This document shows positions 1 to 9,158 of a DNA stretch of 64,000 nucleotides, in pieces. Numbering within the stretch: the first letter of the stretch is position 1; the number at the start of each line of letters is the position of its first letter. The stretch is from contig NZ_JACCJY010000005.1 in assembly GCF_014596085.1 (NCBI RefSeq), positions 186,001 through 250,000 on the forward strand, in the 5' to 3' direction. The notes below the pieces were generated by a model. The model saw only the letters and a program-made list of their open reading frames with translations, searched no databases and had not been told where the DNA came from. This DNA comes from Azospirillum tabaci. Its GTDB lineage: Bacteria; Pseudomonadota; Alphaproteobacteria; Azospirillales; Azospirillaceae. The translations under genes were made by a program, and so were the position numbers.

Positions 1-8
1 GTTTTCCG

Positions 9-2555
9 CTACGTCGCCTCCGTCTCCGCGTCGCGGTGCTCCAGGCTGGCGCGTACGGTGCGGCGCAGGTCGTCGGGTTGGATGGGCTTGTGCAGCAGGG
101 CGCATTGCGCACCGGCGGCCTCGCGCAGCCGGTCGGAGGAGGTGTCGCCCGTCAGCAGCACCCCCGGCAGGTCGGGACCGAAGCGGCGGCGCAGCGTGTC
201 CATCAGCATCAGCCCGGTGTCGCCGTCCGGCAGGCGGTAATCGGTCAGCACGAGGTCGGGCACCAGCGTGCCGTCCACCATCTCCAACGCTTCCGCAACC
301 GAGCCGGCCTCGGTCACCCGGTAGCCCCAGCCGTCCAGCATCAGGGCCAGCGCCATGCGGATCACCGCATCGTCCTCGACCAGCAGGACGGAGGCGTCGC
401 CGTCCGCCTCGCCGCTTCCCGAGGCGGAGTCGTCCGGCGAATCGCCGCAGTGCCGCTGGTCGAGAATGGCCGCCTGCGGCAGGGTGACGGCGAAGCAGGA
501 CCCCTTGCCCGCCGTCGAGGTCACTTCGATCGTGCCGCCCAGCATATGGACGAGGCGCCGCGCGATGCTGAGCCCCATGCCCAGCCCCTCCCGCCGGTCG
601 CGGGCGGCGTTGCCGATCTGGTAGAAGTCCTGGAAGATCCGGTCGAGCTGGTTCTCCGGAATGCCGATGCCGGTGTCCCACACCTCGAACCGCAGGGCGC
701 CGCCGCGCCGCCGCGCCCCGAACAGCACCCGGCCTTGCCGCGTGTAGCGGATGGCGTTGGTCAGCAGGTTGCGCAGCACCCGTTCCAGCAGTCCGCCGTC
801 GGTGCAGGCGCCCAGCCGCACCGGCACGGTGCGCAGCGTCAGGCCGGAGGAGGCGGCGACCGCCCGGAACTCCCCGTGCAGGCGCTCCATGATCGCCCCC
901 ACCTCCACCGGCGTGCTGTGGGGAGTGATGAGACCGGCCTCCAGCTTGGAGATGTCCAGCAGGCAGTCGAGCAGCCCGCCGAGCGAGGCCACCGTGTCGC
1001 GGAGCTGGGTGGCGATGCGCCGCGCGTCTTCCGGGATCGGCTCCTTCAGCAGCAGGCCGGACAGCAGGGTCAAAGCCTGGGCCGGCTGGCGCAGGTCGTG
1101 GCTGGCCGCCGCCATGAAGCGCTCCTTGGCGTCCAGCGCCACGTTCAGGTCGCGTTCCATCGACTTGATGGCGGAGATGTCGGTGACGCTGGACACCACA
1201 GCCTCGGGCTGTCCGTCCGCACCCGGCACCGGATGGCTGGAGACGCGCAGCCAACGGGTGGGGGCCGCCGCCTCGTCGCCCTCGGCGATGCCGACGATCT
1301 GTTCGACGACCGGCCTCCCGCTGTCCACCGCCTTGGCGGCGGGCGGCAGTCCGGTCAGCCGGGCGCCGTCGGCGCCGATGAAGCGCCGCCGGGCCGCGCG
1401 GCCCGCCCGGTCGCCCGGCTTGCGGCTTTCGAAAGGGCGGGCAAGGGGATCGAGCAGCACGCCCGTCGGCCCGGTCATCAGCCGTTCCGCCATGGCGTTG
1501 GCGACCATCACCGTGCCGTCCACCGACCGCATGACCAGTCCTTCGGACAGCGATTGGACCAGCGTGCGGTGCCGCCGCTCGCTCTCCGCCAGCGCCTGTT
1601 CCGCGGCGCGGCGGGCGGTCACGTCGCGGAAGGCCACCACCGCTCCGGTGATCGCCCCGTTCTGGAGGATCGGGGAGACGGTCAGCTCCGCCACGAAATC
1701 GCCGGCGCCTTGGCGGCGGAGGCGTCCGTCGGTCACCTGCCGGACCAGCCCGTCGGCCAGCGACAGCGTCAAGGCGCGCCGGCTTTCCTCCTCCTCGTCG
1801 CCGCCGATCAGCGTGGCGAAGGCGCGGCCGACCAGATCGCTGGCGCCGAAGCCGGTCATCGACTGGGCTGCGGCGTTCACGAAGGTGACGGCGCCGCGCG
1901 CGTCCAGGCCGCAGATGCCGTCGGCCACCGCCTGGAGGATGTGGTGGTAGGCGGCGCGGGTGCGTTCCGCCTCGTCGCGGGCGTCCTGAAGCTCGCTGAC
2001 CCAGGCGTTGCGTTCCGTCACGTCGGTGATGGTCAGCAGGACGTCGCCCTTGTCGACCCCGTCCGGCCCGGCCTCCAGCTCGACGACCCGGGCGTCGGTC
2101 AGCCCGTCGATGGCGCTGTGGGCGCCGACGAAGGTGTATTCCTGCCGCGTCCACTGCCCGGAGTCGCGCAGCCGGGCCAGCGCCGTGAACAGGCGCCCAT
2201 GGTCCAGCGACTCGACCATCAGGGTCAGCGGGCGGCCCTTCAGCCGGCGGAGCGGCAGGCCGAACTGCCGCTCGGCGGCGGCGTTGGCCTCGCAGATGAT
2301 GCCCGCGGCGTTGACGGTGAAGCAGGCCAGCGGCACCGACTGGAAGAGCTGGAGATACTGGATGCGCGAGGCTTCCAGCGCCTGCTGGGCGGTGCGCAGT
2401 TCCTCGTTCTGGATCTCCAGCTCGGCCTGATGGACGTACAGCTCGTGCAGGACTTCCTTGAGCGTGGTCGCCGAGACCTCCGCCCCTTCAAAGCCGCCCG
2501 AGTTGAGTGCCTGTTCCGCGCGCTTGCGAAGCCGTTCGTTGCGGAATCCGTTCAC
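9..2555 (-). CDS. Multi-PAS hybrid histidine kinase with C-terminal receiver domain
   Basis: Predicted cytoplasmic sensor kinase of 848 residues, with no membrane segment visible. In order it has a short helical N-terminus, three PAS-like regions (about 65-180, 205-315 and 325-460), a HisKA dimerisation helix with phospho-acceptor His486 in ASHDLRQP, a HATPase domain (N-box RNLLTNAIRYT near 596-605, G1 DTGIGI near 627, G2 GLGMGLSIA near 657) and a REC domain (722-840) with phospho-acceptor Asp772 and conserved Lys823. The start is taken as GTG at 2555. It overlaps the TGA of the upstream cheB-cheR gene (GTGA) and has GGAGG six bases before it, so translation is probably coupled. A longer frame exists upstream but lies inside the neighbouring gene. 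The signal sensed is unknown. Co-expression with the CheB-CheR-PAS protein suggests a shared pathway (inference). Confidence 0.9.
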   Translation of the reverse strand: MNGFRNERLRKRAEQALNSGGFEGAEVSATTLKEVLHELYVHQAELEIQNEELRTAQQALEASRIQYLQLFQSVPLACFTVNAAGIICEANAAAERQFGLPLRRLKGRPLTLMVESLDHGRLFTALARLRDSGQWTRQEYTFVGAHSAIDGLTDARVVELEAGPDGVDKGDVLLTITDVTERNAWVSELQDARDEAERTRAAYHHILQAVADGICGLDARGAVTFVNAAAQSMTGFGASDLVGRAFATLIGGDEEEESRRALTLSLADGLVRQVTDGRLRRQGAGDFVAELTVSPILQNGAITGAVVAFRDVTARRAAEQALAESERRHRTLVQSLSEGLVMRSVDGTVMVANAMAERLMTGPTGVLLDPLARPFESRKPGDRAGRAARRRFIGADGARLTGLPPAAKAVDSGRPVVEQIVGIAEGDEAAAPTRWLRVSSHPVPGADGQPEAVVSSVTDISAIKSMERDLNVALDAKERFMAAASHDLRQPAQALTLLSGLLLKEPIPEDARRIATQLRDTVASLGGLLDCLLDISKLEAGLITPHSTPVEVGAIMERLHGEFRAVAASSGLTLRTVPVRLGACTDGGLLERVLRNLLTNAIRYTRQGRVLFGARRRGGALRFEVWDTGIGIPENQLDRIFQDFYQIGNAARDRREGLGMGLSIARRLVHMLGGTIEVTSTAGKGSCFAVTLPQAAILDQRHCGDSPDDSASGSGEADGDASVLLVEDDAVIRMALALMLDGWGYRVTEAGSVAEALEMVDGTLVPDLVLTDYRLPDGDTGLMLMDTLRRRFGPDLPGVLLTGDTSSDRLREAAGAQCALLHKPIQPDDLRRTVRASLEHRDAETEAT

Positions 2556-5500
2556 GCCGCGCCTCCGGTCGCGGGATCCTTGACTGTGGATGCCCCGGAT
2601 TTTTTCTGACCGTTCCGCCGTCCGCTCGCGCGCAGTTCCATCCGCTTCCGGTTGGTGATGTCGATGTGGCTGACCACCGCTCCCCCTGACAATCCGGCCA
2701 GACGGCAGGCGTGCATCATGAACCAGCGCTCCTCCTTGTCGGAGTGACAAGGGTATTCGATGGTGAACTGCTCGATGTCGCCGGACAGAATCCGACGCAG
2801 CCCGTCGTTCACGGCACGGGCGATGTCTTCGCCTTCGGTTCCTTCCTCGGCGTTGCACACATCAAGATAATTGGTGCCCGGCCCGCAACGTTCCAGCGCC
2901 GGGGCGCCGTTCCTTTCGCCGAACACGCGCCAGGCGTGGTTGACCATGGTGATGGCGCCATCGGAACCGATGACCGCCACATGCTCCGGCAGGCTGTCCA
3001 GCACCGTCTGGAGCCGGTGCTCCGCGGCCTTGGCGGCGGTGACGTCCACGAAGGTGACGACCACCCCGGCCACCTGGTTCTTCTCGGTCAGGTAGGGAAG
3101 GATCCGCGTCTGGATCCAGCGGTCGCCGCGCACCGGGACGTGGCGTTCCACCGGCTTGTGGTCGTGGAAGACCCGTTCGATGTCCTTGAGGAAGTCCGGA
3201 TAGTCGATGTTGGTCGACAGGTGCGAGATCGACCGCCCGACGTCGCGCGGGATGATGTTGATGAAGCGTGCCGCCGCCGGGGTGAAGCGCCGGATCACCA
3301 TGCCGCTGTCCAGGAAGACCGTGCCGATCTCGGTCGAGCGCAGCAGGTTGTCCAGGTCGTTGGTGACCTCCGTCAGCTCCTCCACCTTTGCCTGGTATTC
3401 GGCGTTGACGGAGTACAGCTCTTCGTTGACGGACTGCAACTCCTCGTTGGTGCTCTGCAATTCTTCATTGGAGGCGAGAAGCTCCTCGTTGGTCGCCTGC
3501 AGCTCCTCGTTGGCGGTCTCCAGCTCCTCGATGGTGGCCTGGAGATTTTCGCCGCGGGAAACCAACTCCTGCTCCAGCCCACGGATGCGCTCCGCGGTGT
3601 CGGTGTCGAAGTCGAAGTCGCTGTCCGGCAAGGCCAGCGCCGGGGCGCTGGGGTCGAGCACGATCAGCGCGAAACGCCGGCCGGTCTTGCGGGCGACGAA
3701 GGGCTTGACGCGCAGGCTGACGGCGGGAAGCCCCTCGCGGTCCTTCACCGGGATGTTCGACAGGGCGAATTCCTCGCCGGAGCGGAAGGCCCGCGTCAGC
3801 GCGGTTCCCACCACCATGGAAACCGAGGAGGGCAGAAGTTTCAGCGCGTTCAGCGTGGCCTCGCCCGGCGGCACCTTCAGGATGGCCGACGCCTCGCCGA
3901 ACACGTGCATGATGTTCATCTGCTCGTTGACCAGCAGGCTGGGCGGCACATAGGCCCGCATCAGGGTCGAGATCGCCTCGTCGATGGCGGCCCCTTCCTC
4001 CTGCGCCTGCGACATGGTCTCGTCGCCATGGCGGTGCGCCGGGGCGGCGACGGTGGGGACGAGCAGCCGCGACAGCCGGTGGGTGCCGGTGCGCAGGCTT
4101 TGGAACAGCTTGTTCCGGCTGTCCAGGACCTGGAACTCCGCCGACAGGTCGCCCAGCGTCTCGCTGGTGCCCAGGAACAGGAAGCCGCTCTGCCGCAGCG
4201 CGTACTGGAACAGGCTGAGCACCTTCCGCTGGAGCGGCGAGTCCATGTAGATCAGCAGGTTTCGGCAGCTCACCAGATCAATCTTGGTGAAGGGCGGATC
4301 GCGCATGATGTTGTGGGCGGCGAAAACCACCATGCGTCGGATGTCGCGCGACACCAGATAATGATCGCCGCGGGCGATGAAGTAGCGGGTCAGCCGCTCT
4401 TGCGACACGTCCTCCGCGATGGAGCGCGGGTATTCGCCCAGGCTGGCGATCTCGATGCTGTCCTGGTCGATGTCGGTGGCAAAGATCTTGACGTCGAAGG
4501 ACCGTCCCATCCGCTCCTGCGCCTCGGCGAACAGGATGGCGATGGAATAGGCTTCTTCACCCGTGGCGCAGCCGCAGACCCAGACGCGCACCATGTCGGT
4601 GGGGCTGCGCTTGGCCAGCAGGGTGGGGATCACCTTGTCGGCGAGCGAGGCGAAGGCCCCCTCGTCGCGGAAGAACCGCGTGACGCCGATCAGCATCTCC
4701 TTGTAGAGGCTGACCGTTTCGGCGCTGTTGCGGCGGAGCAGGGCGGCGTAGTCGCTCATCGAATCGAGGCCGGCGGTGTGCATCCGCCGTTCGATCCGGC
4801 GCAGCAGGGTCGCCAGCTTGTAATGCGAGAAATCCACGCCGGTGACGGAGCGGATGGCCGCGACGATCTGCGCCAGCGGGTCGTTGTCGCGGTCCTGCGG
4901 CTTGGCCGGGACGGGCAGGTTGCGGGACAGCACCCGGCCGGCGTGCTCGATCAGGCAGCCCGGCAGCTTGTCCGGCGTCTTCACGGCGTCCACCTGCCCG
5001 GTGGCGATCGCGCTGCGCGGCATGCCGTCGAACTGCGCCGATTCGGGGTCCTGCGCCGCGGCGAAGCCGCCCGCCGACTTGATCGCCAGCAGGCCGCGCG
5101 TGCCGTCCGACCCGGTGCCGGACAGCACCACGCCCAGCGCCCGCGGCCCCTGGTCCTTGGCCAGAGCGGTGAAGAAGATGTCGATGGGCAGGCTCATGCC
5201 CCCGGCGGCGTCCTTGGCGGTCAGGATCAGCCGCCCGTCCTCGATGGACAGATGCTTGGCGGGGGGCAGCAGATAGACGGTGTTGCGCTCCACCGCCATG
5301 CCATCCGCGGCCTGCACCACCGACATGGCGGTGTGCTTGGCCAGCAGATCGACCATCAGGCTCTTGTGGACCGGCGACAGATGCTGGACCACCACATAGG
5401 CGAGGTCGCTCTCCCCCGGCACATTGTCGAAAAAGCGCTGGAGCGCTTCCAGCCCGCCGGCGGAGGCGCCGATGCCGACGATGCAGCAGACCCGATCCCG

Positions 5501-5599
5501 GCCTTCCGGATAGGGACCATAGACGGAAACCGTGTGCTCACCCTCGTCGGGTGGCATGGGCGCGTCGGCGATGGGGTGATCGTTGTCTTCTGGTTCCAC
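2552..5599 (-). CDS. CheB-CheR fusion protein with coiled coil and PAS domains
   Basis: A 1015-residue fusion. The N-terminal CheB methylesterase domain (about 38-225) shows the serine-hydrolase triad: Ser46 in GASAGG, His73 in VQHLSP and Asp165 in GTGSDG. No receiver domain precedes it. A CheR methyltransferase domain follows (about 245-500), with the AdoMet loop CGCATGEEAYS and the SCRNLLIYM segment. Next comes a heptad-like coiled coil rich in ELxxxNEEL repeats (about 690-760), then two PAS domains. This architecture is widespread in bacteria outside classical chemotaxis clusters. No MCP, CheA or CheW lies nearby, so a role in receptor methylation cannot be assumed. The start is GTG at 5599, with no strong ribosome site visible. 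A candidate promoter lies at 5740-5768. The gene overlaps the downstream histidine kinase by 4 bases. Confidence 0.9.
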   Translation of the reverse strand: MEPEDNDHPIADAPMPPDEGEHTVSVYGPYPEGRDRVCCIVGIGASAGGLEALQRFFDNVPGESDLAYVVVQHLSPVHKSLMVDLLAKHTAMSVVQAADGMAVERNTVYLLPPAKHLSIEDGRLILTAKDAAGGMSLPIDIFFTALAKDQGPRALGVVLSGTGSDGTRGLLAIKSAGGFAAAQDPESAQFDGMPRSAIATGQVDAVKTPDKLPGCLIEHAGRVLSRNLPVPAKPQDRDNDPLAQIVAAIRSVTGVDFSHYKLATLLRRIERRMHTAGLDSMSDYAALLRRNSAETVSLYKEMLIGVTRFFRDEGAFASLADKVIPTLLAKRSPTDMVRVWVCGCATGEEAYSIAILFAEAQERMGRSFDVKIFATDIDQDSIEIASLGEYPRSIAEDVSQERLTRYFIARGDHYLVSRDIRRMVVFAAHNIMRDPPFTKIDLVSCRNLLIYMDSPLQRKVLSLFQYALRQSGFLFLGTSETLGDLSAEFQVLDSRNKLFQSLRTGTHRLSRLLVPTVAAPAHRHGDETMSQAQEEGAAIDEAISTLMRAYVPPSLLVNEQMNIMHVFGEASAILKVPPGEATLNALKLLPSSVSMVVGTALTRAFRSGEEFALSNIPVKDREGLPAVSLRVKPFVARKTGRRFALIVLDPSAPALALPDSDFDFDTDTAERIRGLEQELVSRGENLQATIEELETANEELQATNEELLASNEELQSTNEELQSVNEELYSVNAEYQAKVEELTEVTNDLDNLLRSTEIGTVFLDSGMVIRRFTPAAARFINIIPRDVGRSISHLSTNIDYPDFLKDIERVFHDHKPVERHVPVRGDRWIQTRILPYLTEKNQVAGVVVTFVDVTAAKAAEHRLQTVLDSLPEHVAVIGSDGAITMVNHAWRVFGERNGAPALERCGPGTNYLDVCNAEEGTEGEDIARAVNDGLRRILSGDIEQFTIEYPCHSDKEERWFMMHACRLAGLSGGAVVSHIDITNRKRMELRASGRRNGQKKSGASTVKDPATGGAA

Positions 5600-6244
5600 G
5601 GAGCACTTCGGGTCTGCGGGAGTAAAAGACGGCCTTCCAAATTATTCGCCGTCTGCCTGTGACATTCAAACCCTCCCTCGCACGGCGCCTTTCCTTATCC
5701 GTACGCGCCGGCGGTTTTGAAACGGCGAAGGGTCTAGCGGCTATATAGGAAGCATCCATGCCAGTCAATCCGGACAATCCCTCCTTTGAAGGGACGTACC
5801 GCGCCGGCTTTCCAAAGATCCGGCGTGGCGTGGGAACCTGTACTGTCCTTGACGTTGCGCATATGACTAATGGGTTTTTGGCCACGCATTGAACAATGTT
5901 CGATTTCGGCTTTCAAAGCTCGCCGAGCCGAGACTTTCGAATGTGTCGCGATTTTCCATATTCGTTTATTTCCAATGTCCTGACTTCGGTTGCGCGAACT
6001 CATTGTGTTGCGGTGCCTCGTTCCTTTTTTCGAGAGCTACGTTTCATGGCCGGGTTGAAAGATAAAAATCGATGGGATTTGCCACCAGCGCACAGCTTAC
6101 CCAGAACGTATGATGTGATACGGGCACAACACTGTGCAGGATCTGTTGCCTCGTTCGCTTATGTCGCTTTACGCGATTGGCGCTTTGCGCAATCTTTAAT
6201 CCGTAGCCACTAATCATGAGAAACGTAGGAAAGGAGTGCGCCAG
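5600..6244. other. AT-richer intergenic region without a convincing gene
   Basis: About 645 bases with clearly lower GC than the flanks. Open frames of 89-115 codons exist on both strands, but their codon use is unlike the genome and their translations show no recognisable domain. The left part holds the candidate promoter for the cheB-cheR operon. The right end holds the ribosome site of the small gene at 6245. I see no RNA gene here. Confidence 0.5.
5740..5768 (-). promoter_or_regulatory. Candidate sigma70-type promoter for the cheB-cheR/kinase operon
   Basis: On the minus strand TTGACT (5768-5763) and TATAGC (5745-5740) are separated by 17 bases, close to the vegetative consensus. It would place a transcript start about 130 bases upstream of the GTG at 5599. 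This is a sequence match only. Confidence 0.4.
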
Positions 6245-6490
6245 ATGGAGCGCGAGGACGAATGTGCTCTCGACCGATATATCGCGGCGATTCCGCTTAA
6301 TCTGAGAGTAGTGGCCAGGGCTGCTTACGAGGAGCTGTCGAACAATCCCTTCCTGCCGGTCTTTTCGAAGGACGAAATCGCGCGGTTGGTCTGCTCACCG
6401 GGATTTCAGAGTTACTTGGAAAGTGAGAACCGGACCAGCGCCGGTTCGCTGATGATGCTCTGTTCGGCGGGGCTTGCGACGCGGCATTGA
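6245..6490 (+). CDS. Small hypothetical protein (81 aa)
   Basis: I do not recognise this protein. It is a soluble-looking, acidic 81-residue polypeptide starting MEREDECALDRYI, without signal peptide or membrane helix. The ATG at 6245 was chosen because GGAG lies eight bases upstream (6233-6236); a GTG nine bases earlier would sit on top of that site. It stands alone after the AT-rich gap and converges on sppA, with a hairpin at 6545-6571 between them. Its base composition is lower in GC than its neighbours, so recent acquisition or weak constraint is possible. Confidence 0.5.
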   Translation: MEREDECALDRYIAAIPLNLRVVARAAYEELSNNPFLPVFSKDEIARLVCSPGFQSYLESENRTSAGSLMMLCSAGLATRH

Positions 6491-6544
6491 CGACGCACTT
6501 GTGACGAGGCGCAGCCGTCACGACGCAACGCAGCCACTCTCCTG

Positions 6545-6571
6545 CAGGCCGGCGGTTGTTCCGCCGGCCTG
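6545..6571. terminator. Hairpin between convergent genes
   Basis: Perfect 11-base inverted repeat CAGGCCGGCGG / CCGCCGGCCTG with a 5-base loop, between the stops of the 81-aa gene and sppA. It could end transcription from both sides. A short T-containing tract follows on the plus strand. Confidence 0.6.
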
Positions 6572-6588
6572 AACTTTATCCGAGAGTC

Positions 6589-8340
6589 CTACCGTTCGAG
6601 GCCCAGCGGCGGCATGCGCGCCTCCACCGCGCCGCCGCGGGCCGCCTTCACCAGCGGCGCCAATTCGGCCAGCGCCGGGCGCAGCCCGGCCAGCACCGCC
6701 ACGGCTTCCACCAGATCGCCCTTGCCCGAGGCGAGGTCGAGGATTTCCCGGATGAGCGGCTTCGGGCGGGGGTAGCTGGTCACGGTGACGGGGGAGTCCG
6801 GCGCCAGTTTGGCCGCCTGCTTGGCGAGCGTCAGCGCGGTGGCGACTCCGCCCAGCTCGTCGATCAGGCCGAGATTTTTGGCTTGGGCGCCGGTCCACAC
6901 GCGGCCCTTGGCGGCGTCCCTGGCCTGTTCGGGGGTGAGGTGCCTGGCCTCCGCGACGCGGGACAGGAAGGTGGAATAGCTGCTGTCGATGATCGCGTTC
7001 AGCCGCTCCTCCCCGGCGGGGCCGAAGGGGCGGAAGGGCGACCACAGGCCGGCGTTGGGGGCGGTGTCGAGGACGCCCCAATGCACGCCCAGCCGCTCCG
7101 ACAGGCCGGCGACCGACATCTTGCCGGCGACCACGCCGATGGAGCCGGTCACGGTGGCGGGGGAGGCGACGATGCGGTCGGCGGCCAGCGCGATCCAATA
7201 GCCGCCGGATGCCGCCGTGCCGCCCATGGTGGCGATCACCGGCTTGCCCGACTGTCGGGCCTTGACCAGCGCGCGGCGGATGGTTTCGGACGCGGTCACG
7301 CTGCCGCCGCCGCTGTCGATGCGGAACAGGATGGCCTTGACGTCGGGATCGTCGACCGCGTCCTCGATGGCCTCCACGATGGTTTCCGACCCGGCGGTGA
7401 CCTCGCCCAGACCGGGCTTGCCGCTGTCGCCGCCGGTGATGGTGCCGGTGGCGTGGATCAGGGCGATGGTCGGGCCGCCGCGGTTGGGCGGGCCGGCGAC
7501 GTCCAGATAGTCCGCCGCCTCCATGGTGTCGGCGCCGGGCGCGGCCCCGGCGCGGCGCAGCGCCTCCTCCCGCGCTTCGTCGGCGTAGCCCAGCCGGTCG
7601 ACCAGCTTGGCGTCCATCGCCTCGCGGTCGATCAGGGGGGCACGGTCCATCGCCGCCTTGACGGCGGCGGGGGGGAGGCGGCGGCTCACCGCCACCCCGT
7701 CGACGATCTGGTTGGTCAGGTCGCCGAGCAGCGCTTCCATCATCTCGCGGTGGGCGGGCGTGAAGTCCGTCCGCATGACGCTGTCGGCGAGGCTCTTGTA
7801 CTCCTCGCGCTGGAAGACCTGCGGCTGGATGTCCAGCTTCTCCAGAGCGCCGCGGGCGAAGGGGATCTGGGCCGACAGGCCGGTCAGGCCGAGCAACCCC
7901 AGCGGCTGCATCCACACCTCGTCGAAGGCGCTGGCCAGCAGGTAGGAGCGGTTGCCCGCCCCGGTGTCGCCGTAGGATTCGGCGAAGGCGATGGCGAAGC
8001 GGCCCGACGCGCGGAACCGCTCCACCGCCGCCCGCAGTTCCTGCACCTGGGCGAAGCTGGCACCGTCCCCGCCGAAGTGGGCGAGAACGCCCTTCACCCG
8101 CGGGTCGCCGCGCCCCCGCTCCAGCGCGTCCAGCACTTCCTGGAAGGTCGTCTCATGGCCGAGGACGCTGCCCAGCCGGTCCACGCTCCCTTCGGCCAGC
8201 GGGTCGCGAAGGTCCAGTTCCAGCACGACGGTGTCGGGCAGGGAGGGCTCATGCCGAACCGCCAGGACGATCCCGGTGACCACGGCGGCCACCACGAGGA
8301 AGCCGATGAGGGCGAACAGGCGGACAAAGAACCTCAGCAT
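6589..8340 (-). CDS. sppA: Signal peptide peptidase SppA, 67K type
   Basis: Inner-membrane serine protease that degrades cleaved signal peptides. At 583 residues it is the long, two-domain (tandem protease IV) form. A membrane anchor lies at about 5-28. The catalytic lysine is predicted at Lys182 (EEYKSLAD) in the first domain and the nucleophile at Ser378 (GGTAASGGYW) in the second, matching the Lys/Ser dyad split across domains in the E. coli enzyme. The second domain also carries FRIDSGGGSV, typical of the ClpP/crotonase-like fold. The gene lies 27 bases downstream of the AhpD-like gene on the same strand, so the two may be co-transcribed. Confidence 0.93.
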   Translation of the reverse strand: MLRFFVRLFALIGFLVVAAVVTGIVLAVRHEPSLPDTVVLELDLRDPLAEGSVDRLGSVLGHETTFQEVLDALERGRGDPRVKGVLAHFGGDGASFAQVQELRAAVERFRASGRFAIAFAESYGDTGAGNRSYLLASAFDEVWMQPLGLLGLTGLSAQIPFARGALEKLDIQPQVFQREEYKSLADSVMRTDFTPAHREMMEALLGDLTNQIVDGVAVSRRLPPAAVKAAMDRAPLIDREAMDAKLVDRLGYADEAREEALRRAGAAPGADTMEAADYLDVAGPPNRGGPTIALIHATGTITGGDSGKPGLGEVTAGSETIVEAIEDAVDDPDVKAILFRIDSGGGSVTASETIRRALVKARQSGKPVIATMGGTAASGGYWIALAADRIVASPATVTGSIGVVAGKMSVAGLSERLGVHWGVLDTAPNAGLWSPFRPFGPAGEERLNAIIDSSYSTFLSRVAEARHLTPEQARDAAKGRVWTGAQAKNLGLIDELGGVATALTLAKQAAKLAPDSPVTVTSYPRPKPLIREILDLASGKGDLVEAVAVLAGLRPALAELAPLVKAARGGAVEARMPPLGLER

Positions 8341-8367
8341 CCGGGTGGCTCCGGTGGTTGCGCGGCG

Positions 8368-8940
8368 TCAGCGGTCCAGTTTGTGGTAGTCGCGGTTCGG
8401 CAGCATGTCCACCGCGGAGGCGACGCGGTTCGACATGTTGTAGAAGCCGGCGGTGTCGGCGATGTCGAAGATCTCCTCCTCGCCGAAGCCGGCATCGCGC
8501 AGCGCCTGCCGGTCCGGCTCGCCCATGGTCCAGGGCTCCTTGGTGAGCTTCCACGCGAAATCGAGCATGGCGCGCTGGCGCGGCTCCAGCTTGGCGGCAC
8601 GGTAGTTGAAGGCGAGCATCTCGCCCAACTCCGGATCGCCGGACAGCTTGCGCACCGCCTGCCCATGGGCGACGAGGCAGTAGTAGCAGTGGTTGGCGGA
8701 GGACACGACCACGGCGATCATCTCCCGCTCCAGCTTGGACAGTCCGCTCTCGCCGACCATCAGCTCGTTGTAGAGCTGGGCGAAGGTGCGCAGCTTCTTC
8801 GGGCGCAGGCTGTAGGCGCGCAGCACGTTGGGGACGAAGCCCAGCTTCTCCTCGCATTTGGCGAAGAGCGCCGCCATCTCCGGGTCGAGGTCGGGCGTCT
8901 CGGGAACGGGCAGGGCCATGACGTGATCGGGCTGCGGCAT
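8368..8940 (-). CDS. AhpD-like peroxidase-related protein (carboxymuconolactone decarboxylase fold)
   Basis: A 190-residue protein with the CxxCxxxH redox motif of the alkylhydroperoxidase D-like family: Cys85, Cys88 and His92 in HCYYCLVAHG. It resembles the peroxidase-related subgroup and probably reduces peroxides or acts as a thiol-disulfide protein; the substrate is unknown. The ATG at 8940 was chosen because GGAGGAG lies about eight bases upstream. The frame stays open a further 31 codons, but that stretch has atypical composition. It precedes sppA on the same strand and is divergent from the response regulator gene. Confidence 0.85.
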   Translation of the reverse strand: MPQPDHVMALPVPETPDLDPEMAALFAKCEEKLGFVPNVLRAYSLRPKKLRTFAQLYNELMVGESGLSKLEREMIAVVVSSANHCYYCLVAHGQAVRKLSGDPELGEMLAFNYRAAKLEPRQRAMLDFAWKLTKEPWTMGEPDRQALRDAGFGEEEIFDIADTAGFYNMSNRVASAVDMLPNRDYHKLDR

Positions 8941-9158
8941 CGCGGTGCTCTCCTCCGGTGTGTCTGCGTCGTTGCGGTCGATGCTGTTTTGGCCGACAGG
9001 GTAGCCGGGCGGAGACGCTTCGCAAAGCCCCACCTCCGGTCAGGGCGGTCCAGGCGCTTCACCATGGGTTGCAATCCTGCCTTTCATGCGTTGTCTCTCG
9101 CCAAGCCGCCATTGCTCGTGCGAAGAGTTCATCTCCTTGCAACGCAGTGGTTCGACCG

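Noticed and set aside
36..2609. Long plus-strand open frame of 857 codons opposite the hybrid kinase
   Set aside because: It is the antisense shadow of a well-supported multi-domain kinase; its translation is His/Gln/Gly/Arg-rich low complexity with no domain.
5538..6213. Several 89-115 codon frames in the AT-rich gap
   Set aside because: No ribosome sites at sensible distance, codon use unlike the genome, and no recognisable domain.
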